A stretch of DNA of 64,000 nt from Lepidostoma basale (GCA_022606425.2 JAHDVF020000982.1:744001-808000); one strand, 5' to 3'. Counted from the first letter of the stretch, positions 9,801-24,800 are shown. Notes: generated by a model not told the origin, from the letters alone. A program made the numbers and translations.

Positions 9801-12800
9801 AATCTGAACGTGGTTGATGGTCTCCTGGATGTCACACTGGAAGGGACTGCCAGGAACCGGAGCCTCATTGAAGGTAATGTTCACAAAGTGGGGCTCCGAT
9901 GACTGGGGCACGAAGGTCACGTCGTAGAGACCCCGAGCACATGCCACAACCTTGAGAAATAACCACAATTTTCTTTAGAGATTCGCATATTTTTTATTTT
10001 ATTTTATTGAATAGAGCTCTTAACATCATTACAGTGCGAGCCAAATCGATGGATGGATGGAGGGTATAGCTATCATATTGATTCTCGTGACATGTGATAG
10101 GTAGCTAATCTATCTCCATTTTATTGTCACGTGAATTCTATATTCAAATCAAATCAAATCAAATCAGCTTATTTTCTCAAAAGATATTACAAACGACAAT
10201 TATAGTTTAAGACATATATTCTTCTTCTTCTTTAACAGCCATTGTTGTCCACGTCGAGGGAACCTGACATGACACAATAAGTAGAAAAAGGATTGCTACT
10301 AACCTCAGCTTTGACGGTGGAGTGGGCCGTAGATACCACGAGCTCTAGCGTGCCTTCTCCAGCACTGGCTGCGTCCACACTGAAGGTCAAAGGACGTCCA
10401 GCTTCTCCTCTCGTGGCTTCTCCGAGGCTCAATCCTTCAACCATTCCTTCGAGACCTAAAATCCACGTCCAAATTATTCTTTAAAAAATAAATCATTCGG
10501 AGTTCTTTGATAAGCCTCAAAGAACTCTGAACTCTTTGAGCCTTAGGATGTAGGTAAATTTTCTTACCCTTCATGACACTGATTTTCCCACGCTTGACTT
10601 TAATTTTCCCAAAATGTTTCAAAGTTGTTATAAAACCATTTAATATCTGTATGAATACGAGTTTAAAAATAAATTAAAGAAGAAGAAGCTTTTTTTAATT
10701 TTTTTTTTTTTTTTTAATTGTATCTCAATAGAGACGAAGACGTAAACTGGAAACTGAACATGGATGATCAAGGTGTTTACAGGACTTATGACCTGTCATT
10801 GGTTGGGTTAAGCGCACGCTTTATGTAATTACAACATTCCCCATTCCACCTTTGTTATTGTGATCATGCATGACAAATTTTTGGAAGATGTATATATACT
10901 TCAAAATCCATATTTATCTTCACGTGTCAGTCAGCCATCTATGTAGATTTGGTTGCACTTGTGAATTTTTTCAAGAATTAACCTATACAACCGACCCACT
11001 AACGCCATCTATGGAGAATGATTTTCGGCATTTAGCAAACTACCTTATTAACACAATGTGAAGGCTGTTGACCAACATATTGTTAGAAGCCGCTAGGAGT
11101 ATTATTCCATTCTATATGCCAAAGAAGAAGCTTATCAAATTTAACATTTAGTAATGTTCTATCGGGGTTCAAAAGGGTAGCAGGGCTACGATCGGGAATG
11201 TTTTGCTGGAAAATATGCCTCTAAATGTCGTAAGGCGCCATGTTGCATTTACAACTGCAACACTACTATCAAGTCCAACTCTCTAGCGTCCACGAGAGGT
11301 CTTTTAAAGACCCCGCGAACCCCGGGCAATGTGGCACATATTACTTAGTGCCATAGCAGATAGAGAGAGGACGAATGGCGAGCTTCCAGCGCCATAAAAC
11401 TGGATTCACCCAGTTAAGGGAAGGTAACCCCGACAGAAAATCCTCCAGAGAAGGCAAGGGGATACCACTCTGGATATTTTTCCCCAGGTCATCACCATGA
11501 GGCCTACTCAAGGGTGATATTCAACGTTGGGGAGACCTGACAAGACACAGAAAGAAGAAGAATCTATCAAGGTGAAATAACGGGAGATGTCTATTGGTGG
11601 CAATGAGGTTCGCAACCCATCACACCGCGTCTCCCGCGGGGCGAAAAGAGAAGGATGGAGTGTCGCATCGGTTAAAGTGTGACAGTCCATTCATTCTGCC
11701 TACCCTTTCGGGGAGACGGTGTGATTGTTAGTTAGTGAAATATGTCACTACTAAAAAAACTTATAGAAAACTATAAAAATTCTAATTAAAATCTAAAATC
11801 ATAATTATGGAATTCCACGGTGAAATATAGCTTAATCAATGTCTATTTTAATCTTGTATTTTCTGCGGATAAAAACACCGTTTTTCCGCATCTTTGATGA
11901 TGAACTTATTACAGAAATTTACTTTTGAAGATATTATACCTTCAATTTTATCTAAATTATTTTTTTAATTTTAATTCCTCTTGAATCCCTATATGTTAAA
12001 TAGGCTAGGTAAAAAAATAAGTCAGAAATGTTACCTCCGGGACCGAGGCCGGTGACTCTGACGCGTGCCACGTCGTACACGTTGCAGGTGAAGGGGGCGC
12101 CAGTTAGGGGGGCACCGCCAGCCCGCACGTCGATCAGGTGACGCCCCACTTGCTCGGGGCTCCAGCGTGCCTCCCACTCGCCAGCTGCTCCTCCGGCTGA
12201 CAGTCGAACGGGGAGGGTTGCGCCCCCAGGGCCTGTTATGCTCACATGAGCCTCTGCACCTGAATATAGAAAATAACATTAATAACTAGTTATATGGTCG
12301 TTGAGTGAAACGATAGATCTATAAATGTTGTTCTAGGTGGCACCAGCATTAAACAGGTCAAAGGGTTTGTGGGGTTAATAAATCATGCAAGTCCAAACAC
12401 ACAAGACCACACGAGTGGAGGCAATCAAAACACCTGACACAATAGATTCTCAGCCTAACGAAGCCGATGACCGAATGGGATCGTGTGCAAAAAAATGATG
12501 AATCAGGGTCCGGGTTCATACACAAAGGTTACTATAGGTTGTCCGGCAGAGTATCGTGTGCAAAGGAGGCAAAACTACTTCTAACCAACACGAGTCTACG
12601 TTATCAAGTCTACGTCACGAGGGATCTCGGACTCTCTCCCGCCGATCTACAAAACCACTCTACTACGTCACGTAGCTTTTGGCGAGTCTTCGCTTCAGCT
12701 GACCGACACTATCGCCCAGCGTAACATCGTTCTCAGCTGCTCGCCGCCCGGACTCCGCCCCGCTGCTATCGACACCCTGCGCAGTTACGCTGCCGTTCAT

Positions 12801-15800
12801 CCACGCTCAATTATGAGTTACTATTAATGTATAGTTACTTTCGATCGAGAATAAACGTTGAAACTTCCACCGTCTTTCAACCCTCTCCACCCCCCCCAAA
12901 GGTTTATATATCTGGGCAGCAGAATAAATCAAGATGGGCCCTCAAAGGCAGAAATTATAAACAGGATACAGCAAGCCAGAATAGCTTTCAATGAAAAGAC
13001 AAAGATACTTGAATTGGGTAACATTAAAATGAGCATTAGGAAAAATCTGATCGAGACATTTGTCTGGAGTGTGCTGCTGTATGGCTGCGAGACATGGACC
13101 ATTGACTATTGTGAGTGCAGACGTCTATTTGCTTTTGAAATGTGGTGCTACAGATCAGTGGCGATACTTCCATACAAGCCGAAAAGCCGGGCATGCCTTT
13201 AAAAATCTATAATAAAACGATGTTTTTTGCACGTTTGAGCCGTCTACGAATAAAATAATATTGTGAATTTTCACGCGAGTTAAAGCGATTTAATTCGTTG
13301 CGTTGCACATGAATCCGCTGACATGCGCAGAAATGACCTAAGAGTATGTTTTGTTCCATTCATACGGGCTGTATTTTATTTCACTCATACGTACCGCAGG
13401 TGAGATGCCCGCGAAATCGCCTTCGTCCACATGTTTTGTTTCATGTTTTCGATGGGCTTCATATTGGGCTTGCAAAATGTAAAAGGGTCCTTGTCGCACT
13501 TATGTATTTTTGGATTGTGATCGTATAGCTAGGTGCATATATACCAAAAGATATCTACAATTTTTTGTATGAATTTGAAGCCGGGCTTTATCACTCTGAA
13601 GTATGTTACTATTCGATGTGTCACGAACTTCATTTCAATTGTCAGAATGTTATCTGTCATTTACGTTATGTGCAGAAATGTTATGAAAAGAAAGATTATG
13701 TCATTTCATGATGACCTTTTATTTATAATTCAAATTTCGGTGTTAACAAATTTATTAGTATTGTCTATTTATTTTTTATATGTCGATTGATCGGAACACA
13801 TCCAAAACAGTGAGGTAATAAGAAGGGCCATAGAAACGAGTCAAATGCTCAAAAGCATTTCCCATCCAAGACTTAAGTTATAATACTAATCCTACGATAT
13901 AATAGTTTAGCAAAATTGGCACTCACTTCCAAAACCGGTCAGTTGTATCTCTGCCTGCTCGGCCCTCTGCTTAGCGCGTAGGTCCCCCTTGACGCGTGCT
14001 GTGGGTGGCGCACTTGTAGCGCCCGGCGTGCCCCCCGCGCCACCCCCTGGCGCCCCCACGGCGCATGTGAAAGGCGAGCCAGGGACGGGCCTACCGTTGA
14101 AGCGAACGGACAGCGAATGCGGAGCGGCCTCAACGGGCTTAAAGTTTACCTGAAAAGAAATATTTTAATTATTTACTTAGCTGATATAAATACAATAGAA
14201 ACCTTCATTGTTGGCACTGTGTAGCTGATACAAACTGCTTCTAATATATTTAACATCACTATTAATTTAATATAAAAGCCAATTAGAGAACAAGTTGCTA
14301 GAGGCAAATGGCAGTGGATTGGTCACACTCCGAGACGGAACCCAGCCTGCATCGCTCAGGGCGCACTAGACTGGTCCTCTATAGGAGGAAAGAGGAAGCG
14401 AGACAGACCTAGAGCCACCTGGAGAAGAGCCCTGCAGGACGAGGTTAAGGCAGCAGGTTGCTTTTAACATATATAACGAATGGATTAAGAATGAATGGTT
14501 AATAGAGCGTAAGTTAAGATGTGAATGGAGTACTGAAGAAATACTTGGCACTACCAAATTGATCAATGTTCTATCGAAACTGGGCCATCTCAATGACGTT
14601 GAAGACCTTTGTCTTTCTATTTTTTTTGTTGTTTAATTTATATGTTTCAACCATTTTCATGGGTCTTATCTTTTAACCAGGAGTTTTAAAGATGTTGTTG
14701 TGATTTTTTATTCATTAGCTAATGAAATGAACGTAGAATTGTTTGCCTTACCTTGAAGCGGGCATTTCCTTCGCTTTGCACGTAGTTGGGAACATTTCTC
14801 CCTCCAACAGCCACTATGATCTCTAGATTTCCAGCACCTGTAGAAATACAACAATGTTAACATTATATAATATATGGGGGGTTCGTAATACTAGCAAGAG
14901 GGAAAATTTTCCAAATATGTATTCAGTTATATAACAAAAACAGTTTTAAAATCTTTCTTATTAATCTTACTTTAAGATATTTGGAGTTTTAATTCAGTAC
15001 CAGTACCTATATCAGTACTAACAAAAGAATTATATTATATATGGTATCAATACCAACAGAAGTATGATATATGTTATCAATACCGACAGAAGTATCGCGT
15101 ATGGCATCAATACCAACAGAAGTATGGTATACGAGTATGTTATCAATACTAACAGAAGTATGATATACGGTATCAATACCAACAGAAATACGGTATATGG
15201 TATCAATACCAACAGAAGTATGATATATGGTATCAATACCGACGGAAGTATCGTATAAGGCATCAATACCAACAGAATATGGTATATGTTATCAATACCA
15301 ACAGAAGTACGATATATGATATCAATACCAACAGAAATATGGTATATGTTATCAATACCAACAGAAATATGGTATATGTTATCAATACCAACAGATATAT
15401 GGTATATGTTATCAATACCAACAGAAGTACGATATATGATATCAATACCAACAGAAGTATGGTGTATGTTATTAAAATCAACAGAAATATGGAGTGTGAT
15501 ATAAATACCAACTGAAATATGGTGCATGGTATCAGAACCAACAGAAATATGGTGTATGGTATAGAAATACCGTTCTCAAATACCATCACTTTAGACTTCA
15601 TCACAAGGTCACACTTATTGCATGCTTCATACATTCTTGATACTATGATTTGCAGATTCTCCATACTGTCAGCGATTAACACAGCGTCGTATGCATATAG
15701 AAAACAGCTGACGGACAAACTGCTCATTCTGCCCATTTTTGTCACAATCCGTCATACATTATTCATTTTCAAATGACATAACTTTAGACATTGACACTTA

Positions 15801-18800
15801 CATTGAAAAAATGCATATTTTCGTCTTTAATCAGACAGTAATTTTAGTATTCATTTTAAATATAAAATATAACTCACCAGCTTGAGATGCGTTGATTGTG
15901 AATCCAACCGGTCTTCCAACAACTCCTGGACTTATATCGGTAACTGTGACCCTTTCTGCTGAATACGCTTTCAGGAGGAACGGACTTCCCTCCACGTGAC
16001 CTCCTGATGCAAGGCGAACTTCCACACTGTGGTCTCCCACATCTAAAGGTGTGAAGGAGACGGTGTATAGTCCAGGGTCTCCTGGAGTCACAGGAGCGGC
16101 GAGAGCTCGTCTGGCTGGTCCCAAGACTTCCACGGTTGGAAGTGAAGGACTCTCGACCGTGAACTCGCAGAGGGATCCAACGGAAACCTTCTCGAAGCAT
16201 TCCATATCCACCACTCGAGCAGGAGAAGATATTTGACACTGGAAAGGACTCCCTGAAAAAATATATTTATTTAATTTTCTAGATAAAAGTTTATTGTATC
16301 TTAAATATTAACCTTTCCGTGAGTACCGCCTCAACCGTGGGGCCATTGAAATACATGGCCCCATGCTTAAGACTCATTTATATTTTTTACAATATTCCCA
16401 GATCGTCACCTGACAGTAAGAAGGTTCCAACTGTCAATAGTAAAAAGCTGAGAAAAATGAAGTCAAAGATTTGTTGGTTTCGGGTGTGTACCTATCTTGG
16501 AATAAAAGGGTTCCATCTGAACCAGATGAAACTCTTTTTACCGAGAAGCGTGCAAATTTTCTCTGGCGACAGTTGGAATAATAAAGTTCTAAGTGTAAAT
16601 GAATCCTTCATCAGTGAATCGTGTGTTTTGAATACAAGGAAGGAACTTGATTTTTTTCGTAACATCAAAATGACGATACAATTACATGTTTTTTTAATTG
16701 TACGTATAGATAAGGTTAGTAAGAACCCTTTTCGCGAATAAAAGCCAAATGTGAAATTTTGTTACTTGGAACCCTCTTACTCTCAGGTGACGAGATGTCA
16801 AAATTTGGACTACTAGCGACATCTATTGGTATACACAAATTAAATAACTTGTCACAAACTGAAAAGAGATTTTCACTAAATGTCATTAATATCTTAATAA
16901 TACTCGAGAGGTTAGTACGAATTAAAACGTCTATTTTCTAGAAGTTTTATTATGTTTAATTTATAGGAATGGCATGTTTCGCCTTTCTGAGGCATTATCA
17001 AATGTGTAAAACAGACGTTTTCATTCACATCACAGCAGTTTTACATCATTGTTCGAGAAATAATCAATAACTTATATATTGTGTCTTGAACAATGATGTT
17101 AAACTTCATTTTATTAATATCATAATGATGTTCTTCTATATTCGCCATCACTTTGTGTTGTGGATTCACATTTGAATAACTTTTTGGTAACATTGTATTA
17201 TCACAACACTTTTTTGCACCTTTTTACAAACATTTTTCGGGACACAAACTTCTTGTTCAACTGTCGTGATGAAATTAAAATTAATTTAAATAATGAAAAT
17301 AAAAATAAATATAATAATACCCTTATTAATTAATATATAATACAAATGCGATTGTTTAATTGGTTTTACAGAGATTTTTATTAATATAAAAATACAAATA
17401 TTAATGTTTTGCGAAATTTGTTTCGTTTTGCGAGAGGATGTCAGTTTGAGAATGCCCACGCAAGGCGAAACAAATTTGTCAAGAATTTACGTATTTATAT
17501 AAATTTAAAAAATATACAAAAACAATCGCGTTAATAAATAATGTAATATTATATTTAATAATTGAAAACTTAAAACAAAATAAAAACCAAAACATCATTA
17601 AAAAATCCCTTATAATAATATGAAATCGTCAGTTTATTATATTTTATGGCAGTGACATATTTTGCCTTGCTAGGACAATAACATGTTGTAATGACTATAA
17701 TAGTTATAATGAATTAATACGAATGAAATAATATATTTTCTAGAAGTTATATTAAATGCATTCAGCATGGCGAAACATGTCATTCACATAAAATAAAATA
17801 AAACTTCTAGAAAACGGCGCTTTCATTCGTGTAATTTATTTTATATGAAATTTTAAAATAATAAAAAATATATCTTTTATAATATATACTTGATTTTATT
17901 TATTTAATAATGCCCTAGCAAGGCAAAACGTTTCACTACTATAAAATATAATAAAACTGATGTTTTTATCAATAAATTAAATATTTAATATGACGTTTCA
18001 CACCACTGTTCGAGAAATAATAAATAATAAACTTAAGACGTTAGTTAACACTGTGGAATTCCATTATTACGATTTATTATGATTTAAAACACTGTTTTAT
18101 CACTTTTCGATATGTTTCAATAGATATATATGTAAACAGAGTTTAAACATTCGAAACGTGTTGAAAAAAATAAACTCGAAAGTGGAAAAAATGTTTTTAT
18201 AAATTTAAAAAATCGGGAAACGGTTTATGAATTAATACTGAATTTAAATTAAGAATCACCTGTCTAAATCTAACAAAACTTATTATAACTAGCTAGAGAA
18301 ACAGCAGTTTATTGATTGAGAGTGATTATGTTCACTAATTTGTGCATCGAACAAGGCAAGTGAAAGCCGAAAATAGAGAATTCTGCATCAACCCACAAAC
18401 TTCCGCGTTTGGAGCTGCTGTTTTGACATTGGAACCAATCGGAATTAATCACAGACAATAGAATCCAGACGGATATTGCCACAGAACACATCGGCGATTT
18501 CGAGATAGATCATTACAGGCAAATGTTGGAGCAGCATCATAGAATCTAGACGATTTTTCTGCTATAACGAAATAAAAACAAAAATAATTTTTTTTAAATG
18601 TATAATATTAGGATGGGGAAAAAGTAATTTCTTATTTTTCGCTTAATTTAAATGCTTTATAAAAAGTATTACAATCATCCGATTTAAGTCAAGTATACGC
18701 TGTTCTATTCGATAACTTGTTGCCAACGAGAATCCAACTTCATAATGCCCCTCTCGTAGAAGCCCTTGTCCATATGGGAAAAAAACTCGGACAACCAATT

Positions 18801-21800
18801 TTTACAGGCCTCTCTATTGAGGCCAAATTTGTACCTCCAAGCGCGTTGGCCATAGAGAGGAAAAGGTGGTAGTCACTTGGTGCCAGGTCCGGACTATAGG
18901 GTGGATGCATAAGATTCGCCCTTCTAAGGCATTATCAAATGTGACATTTGATAATGCCTTAGAAGGGCGAAAAATTTCATTCCCATAAAATATAATAAAA
19001 CTTCTAGAAAACTGACGTTTTCATTCGAATTAATTATTTAATATGGAGTTTTACATCATTATTAAAGAAACAATAAATTTTATACTAACCATCACGCCGT
19101 CTCCCCGAAGGGATAGGCAAAAATAATGGACTGCCACTCTTTTCTTTCCTGATATATTTCTCTCGATTCCTCAACATTCGTACATCGTGTTATGCACGCG
19201 CGTCGATTTCTCTGACTCCTCACATGGCCGACATTCAATATTTGATTTATTTGATCGTGCCACGTTTTCCTCGGTCTTCCTCTATTTTTAGTTCCATTTA
19301 CATCGTTAACATATAATTTTTTTTTACCATTATTTCTTCATTCATTATTTCCATTAATCCAAACCATCTTAATGATCCAATGACTTTCAGTCATTTTATT
19401 GTCACGTGAATTCTAAACCAGACCAAAGACAGTGTGACAATCACACTGCCCTCGCCGGGAATCGAACCCGGAACCTTCGGGGTGGCAGTCAAAGCACTTA
19501 CCACTCGGCCACGGAGGTCTTTAATTGCACCATTGACTTTGTTGCCTGCCCAAACCCTTCTTTCAATATCCCTCTCCACTATCAACGAACCCACGATCTA
19601 TTGTGTGTTGAGTGCCATGTCAAGTCCGCCCCACGTCGGATATCACCCTGACGTAGGCCTCTCTGTCCTGGGCAGCCGGAACAACTCCCCCATCTCCCAA
19701 GTTCCGGTCCACTCCTTGATATTCTGGAGCCAGGACATCTGGGGTCTTCCCACACCTCGCCTACCCTCGATCTTACCTCTCATGATCAATTCAATAGCAA
19801 GAAATAGAAATAGCAATACCTGGTACATCCTGTCCGTTGAACCTCAGGTCCACGGTGTGGGTCTGCGCCTCTCTTGGCGTGAAGGATATGGCGTAGGTGT
19901 GCTGGCCTTGAGCCTGGGCAGACGTGGGCACTCGACCTCCGTTCACAGTCACTTCCAGGTTACCCGGTCCCGCCTGAGATGTCTCCACTGAAAACGCGTA
20001 CAATTTCAACATCAAAATATTAACACTCCCCCACTAGATAATAAAAGGCTGTTATTATAAAAGGATATAGGATTATATAGGATGTTAAGGTGTTATGTGT
20101 GGTCTGTTCTGTTATATGGGTGTGAGACATGGACATTAAAAGGAAATACAATTAACCGGTTAGAGACATTTGAGTAGCTTCACCGAAGAATGTTCAGGAT
20201 CCCATGGACAGACAGAGTGACGAACACAGAAGTCCTGAATCATGCAGGAGTAAATAGAAAGCTGCTGACATTTATCAAAGTCTGCAAGATTTCATATCTG
20301 GGTCACGTACTACGAGGAAAAAAATATCACCTGCTGCATCTAATTTTGAAGGGTAAAATAGAGGGCCGCAGGGGGGCAGGGAGAAGGCAGATCTCTTGGC
20401 TGCGCAATGTGAGGGAATGGACGGGAATCGAAACTGTGGAGGAGCTATTCCGGACAGCGCAGGATAGGGAAGAGTTTACCAGAGTGGTCGCCAACGTCGG
20501 GGGGACCTGACAGGGCACTTTAAGAAGAAGATTATAAAAGTATAACTAGGAAACTAAAGGAATCCGTGTTGATGGAACATATTTAAAACATCTACGCTTT
20601 GCAAACGACATCGTACTCGTGAGCAACACTCCGGAGGAATTAGCTGAAATGCTGAAAGAACCAAACGATGTATCCAAATCTGTAGGATTGAATATGAACT
20701 TGGCAAAGACCAAGGTGATGGGCACGGAATGGCTTGAAATCAACGTGGACGGCAACAGAATTGAGAATGTCCAAGAATATACATACCTTGGACACAATAT
20801 TCGATTGGGCCGAAATAACCAAACCGCAGAGCTAAAAAGAAGAATTTGACTAAGCTAGCCAGCTTTCGGAAACATGAGTTACATCCTTAAAAACCGGAAA
20901 ATACCGATCAACCTGAAACGAAAAGTCTATAAAGCCTGCGTTCTGCCAGTTGGTACTTATGGTCTTGAAACTGTTACATTGTCCAAACAAAGTGCCGAGA
21001 AAATACGAGTGACCCAAAGAGCCATTTTAGGAATAAGCCTATGAGACAGAGTCAGAAACGATACGGTGAGAGATAAAACAAAGGTCACTGACATCATCCA
21101 CCGAGTGGCGACTCTAAAATGGCAATGGGCAGGTCACGTAGCCAGAAGCTCAGATGAAATGTGGACAAGACGACTGCTGACTTGGTGACCGTGGACGGCA
21201 GAAGAAGTGCAGGGCGACCGCAACTACGGTGGAAGGGTGATCTGAACAGACACGTCGGAATAACCTGGATGCAGTCTGCACAGGACAGAGTGACATGGAA
21301 GCGAATGGAAGAGGCATTTGTCCAGGAGTGGACGGGAATAGGCTGAGGAAGAAGATGAAGATTATAAAGGTACCAAACATTTTATACATAAAACCAAGAA
21401 AGAGATAGAATCTAATTGTGAACTCAATATTTAAAATAATAGTAACTCAATATCTGTATAAATAAAAGCTAAAGTGTGTTATTGTGAAGACTTTTCACTC
21501 AGCAAATAGTTAGCAGATCGAGCTGATTTTTTCAGGATTGATTAAATGGAACACGCCGGTGGTTATGGGCATACTTTTGTTGCGAATCGAGCTCTAATTA
21601 ACTTTGTAAATTAATAAATTAATTGATTATTTTCGTGGTACAGGCGAATAACCTATAATGGCATAGGAGGGGAGGGGGGGGGGATTTAGCCGCTTCGTTT
21701 GCTTTTATTTCGAATAAAACATAATTTTTAAATATTAAAAAATGCTTACCCAAGAATGTAACAGGTTTGCCGACTGTCCCACTTGCGACGTCTTTAACTC

Positions 21801-24800
21801 TTATGGCATTCACGTCATATACCTGAAATAAAAATATATGCATCACGACCAAGGTATATAGAATAATATGGTAAGATATTGCGCACGTAGCATGCTATCC
21901 CTTTCTAATAATTTGCTGTCAAGTGACGTCATGTGGTGAACTCGAAATCGAAACGAAACTATAAACAAACCTAAATAACTATAAACAAGCTAAATCAAAT
22001 GGAGTTGATTTGCCATATCCAGTTAAAAATCTTTTTTATCGATGTAAAATGTTTTTCAAAATAAGAACAATGAACTTAAAGCTCATTGAAGATGCTAACT
22101 CTAAAAAAAGAAAAATAAAAAAACAATAACTTAAATAAAGAAAACGATTTGTCATAATTTATTTAATACAATTACAAAAACTTCTTTTAATTAGACGTAA
22201 TAAATAAACAAAGAAAAATTCCATACCCAATGTATAAATATATACTCAACTCATACTACACAACCTAATGCTTGGGTCTCCACGTGACGTAGCTGCGCAG
22301 TAGATGTCAAAAATAAAACGCGGAATATCTTACCATATTTATTCTATATACCTTGCATCACGACTGATGGCAAGTGGTTTTTGTCCAATTAATATAAAAA
22401 AAACTAATTAATTTAAATACAAGTGATTTCCTAGATGAATAATCATTTTCTGAAATGAACATATGTTTTACGAAAAGAGTATATGTTTTACCAAATGAGT
22501 ACATGTTTTACCAAATGGGTATATGTTTTACCAAAAGAGTAGATGTTTTTACTTAATTAATATATACTCGTATCTTTCAAAATGAGAATATGTTTTCCAA
22601 AATTAAAATACAATATATTTTATCAAATCAGTATGTTTTCCCAAATGAGTAAGTTTTCTCAAATGAATATATGTTTTATCAAATGAGTATATATTTTATC
22701 AAATTAATATATGTTTTATCAAATGACTATATGTTTTACCAAATGAGTACATGTTTTACCAAATGAATATATATTTTATCAAATGAGTACATGTTTTACC
22801 AAATGAGTTATGTTTTACAAAATGAATATTTATGTTTTACCAAATAAATATATGTTTTATCAAATGAGTATATGTTTTACCAAATTAGTTATGTTTTACA
22901 AAATGAATATATGTTTTATCAAATGAGTATATGTTTTACCAAATGAGTACAACTGAATGTATGCTTAACCAAATGAATATATGTTTACCCAGATGGTTGA
23001 ATTTTAAAATATATAATAAAATAAGCCAGTTACCTTAGCTGTGAAGGGGCTCCCTGGGCACGGCTGCGAGCGCAGGAGCACGTGCAGGCGGTGCTCGCCG
23101 ACCGCGCGCGGCACGAACTCGGCACGAAACAAGCCGGCACCAGCCTCGCTCACGCTCGCCGGCACGCTGCCGCCGTTGGGACCTGACACACACCCGACCT
23201 CAGTCCACTGCACACTTCTCACTTCTGTCACGTCGTTCTGTCATCCTAGCGTCACCTGACCTCACCTAACCTAACCTAACCTAACCGTCAGTTGAAATAT
23301 ACGCGACCACGAAACCTAACCTAAAAATATATAAGTTTAAAAAATGTTCCCAATTTAATCTAACCTCACCTTTATAATATTTGATTAATAAATAAAAATG
23401 GCGATAATTTATTTTCGACTTGGGTGAAATTATCTTTAAAAGAAACTACTTTATTATCTTAACAGACATTACAAACAATATTAACGTTCAAGGCATCTAT
23501 TGAGTACAGGTAAAATATAATATATAATACCAGGAAAGCATGAGAGATGGTTCAACATAAGGAAGACAATATATTCCTTAAAGTCAAGAGTATTTGTCTT
23601 CGGAACGTAACATACTTTCACTCATATGAAAGACGTCTTCTGAACGTACTTTCACTAACATGAAGCATAACTTACTATATAATTTACTTCAGTGATTGTA
23701 ATATGCTTTCGTATAAAACACTTCATTTGTGAAGTTCATTAAAAAAAAATAAAACACTTGCGTACTTTTTTTACACATCTTTATTTTGTATTATCGAACT
23801 AACCGGTTTCGCTTCCGCTGGAGTTTATTAAGGGTAAAAAAACACACTTAATAAGTTTGTTTTTGCAACCCTAACGAAGCTTTAGCGGGAGCGAAACCGG
23901 TCGGTTAAATACAATAAAATATAGTGATGTAAAAACCAAGTACACACGTGTTTTTAATTATTTTTATTGTGTTGTAATTGAAGAGGCGGACTTTTTATGA
24001 AATTTATTTAAAACGACGCCATTTTCTTGAGCATGTCTCAAGTATAGCTTGATTGTGCGATTTGTTTTTATAATATCACCCTTGCCGAAAATATGGCCGG
24101 ATCTTAAATTTTCTGCTTTGATGTATTTTCATTGTTGCGTTAGATTGTCAATTGTTATTAAAGAACAAAAAGCAATTTAAATTTCTATTTATCCGTAACA
24201 AGCTAATTCCATACCGTGTGCAGAAGCAAAATAAGAACGATTTATCAAATGAAACATATATTTTTTAATGTAAAAAATCTGCGCTGTCAACATGATCAAT
24301 TAACTGATTTTGTTTTGTGGAATTCCAGTGTATCAAATAAAACCAAGTTAAATTATGAATATAACCCTTTAACAAATTCCAATCATATTTATTGTTTCTT
24401 GAATCAATTATGTAAAACTACATATTCAATTATTAAAAAAACTAACTAACTAACCATCACGCCGTCTCCCCGAAGGGGTAGGCAGAGAGAATGGACTGCC
24501 ACACTTTTCTTTCCTGACATATTTCTCTCGCTTCCTCAACATTCATACATCGTGTCACGCACGCGCGTCGATTTCTCTGACTCCTCACATGGCCGACATT
24601 CAATATTTGATTTATTTGATCGTGCCACGTTTTCTTCAGTCTTCCTCTATTTCTGGTTCCATTTACATCATTTACATCATTAACATATAATTTTTTTTAC
24701 CATTATTTCTTCATTCATTCTTTACGTATGTCCAAACCATCTTAATGATCCTTTCATTATTTTGTTCATGACACCATCAATCGTACCGCATTCACTTCTT

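Noticed and set aside
15030..15745. Long open frames on both strands with VGIDNIYHIS and TNRNMVYVI patterns
   Set aside because: Products of a 30-bp tandem repeat; open on both strands because the period is a multiple of three.
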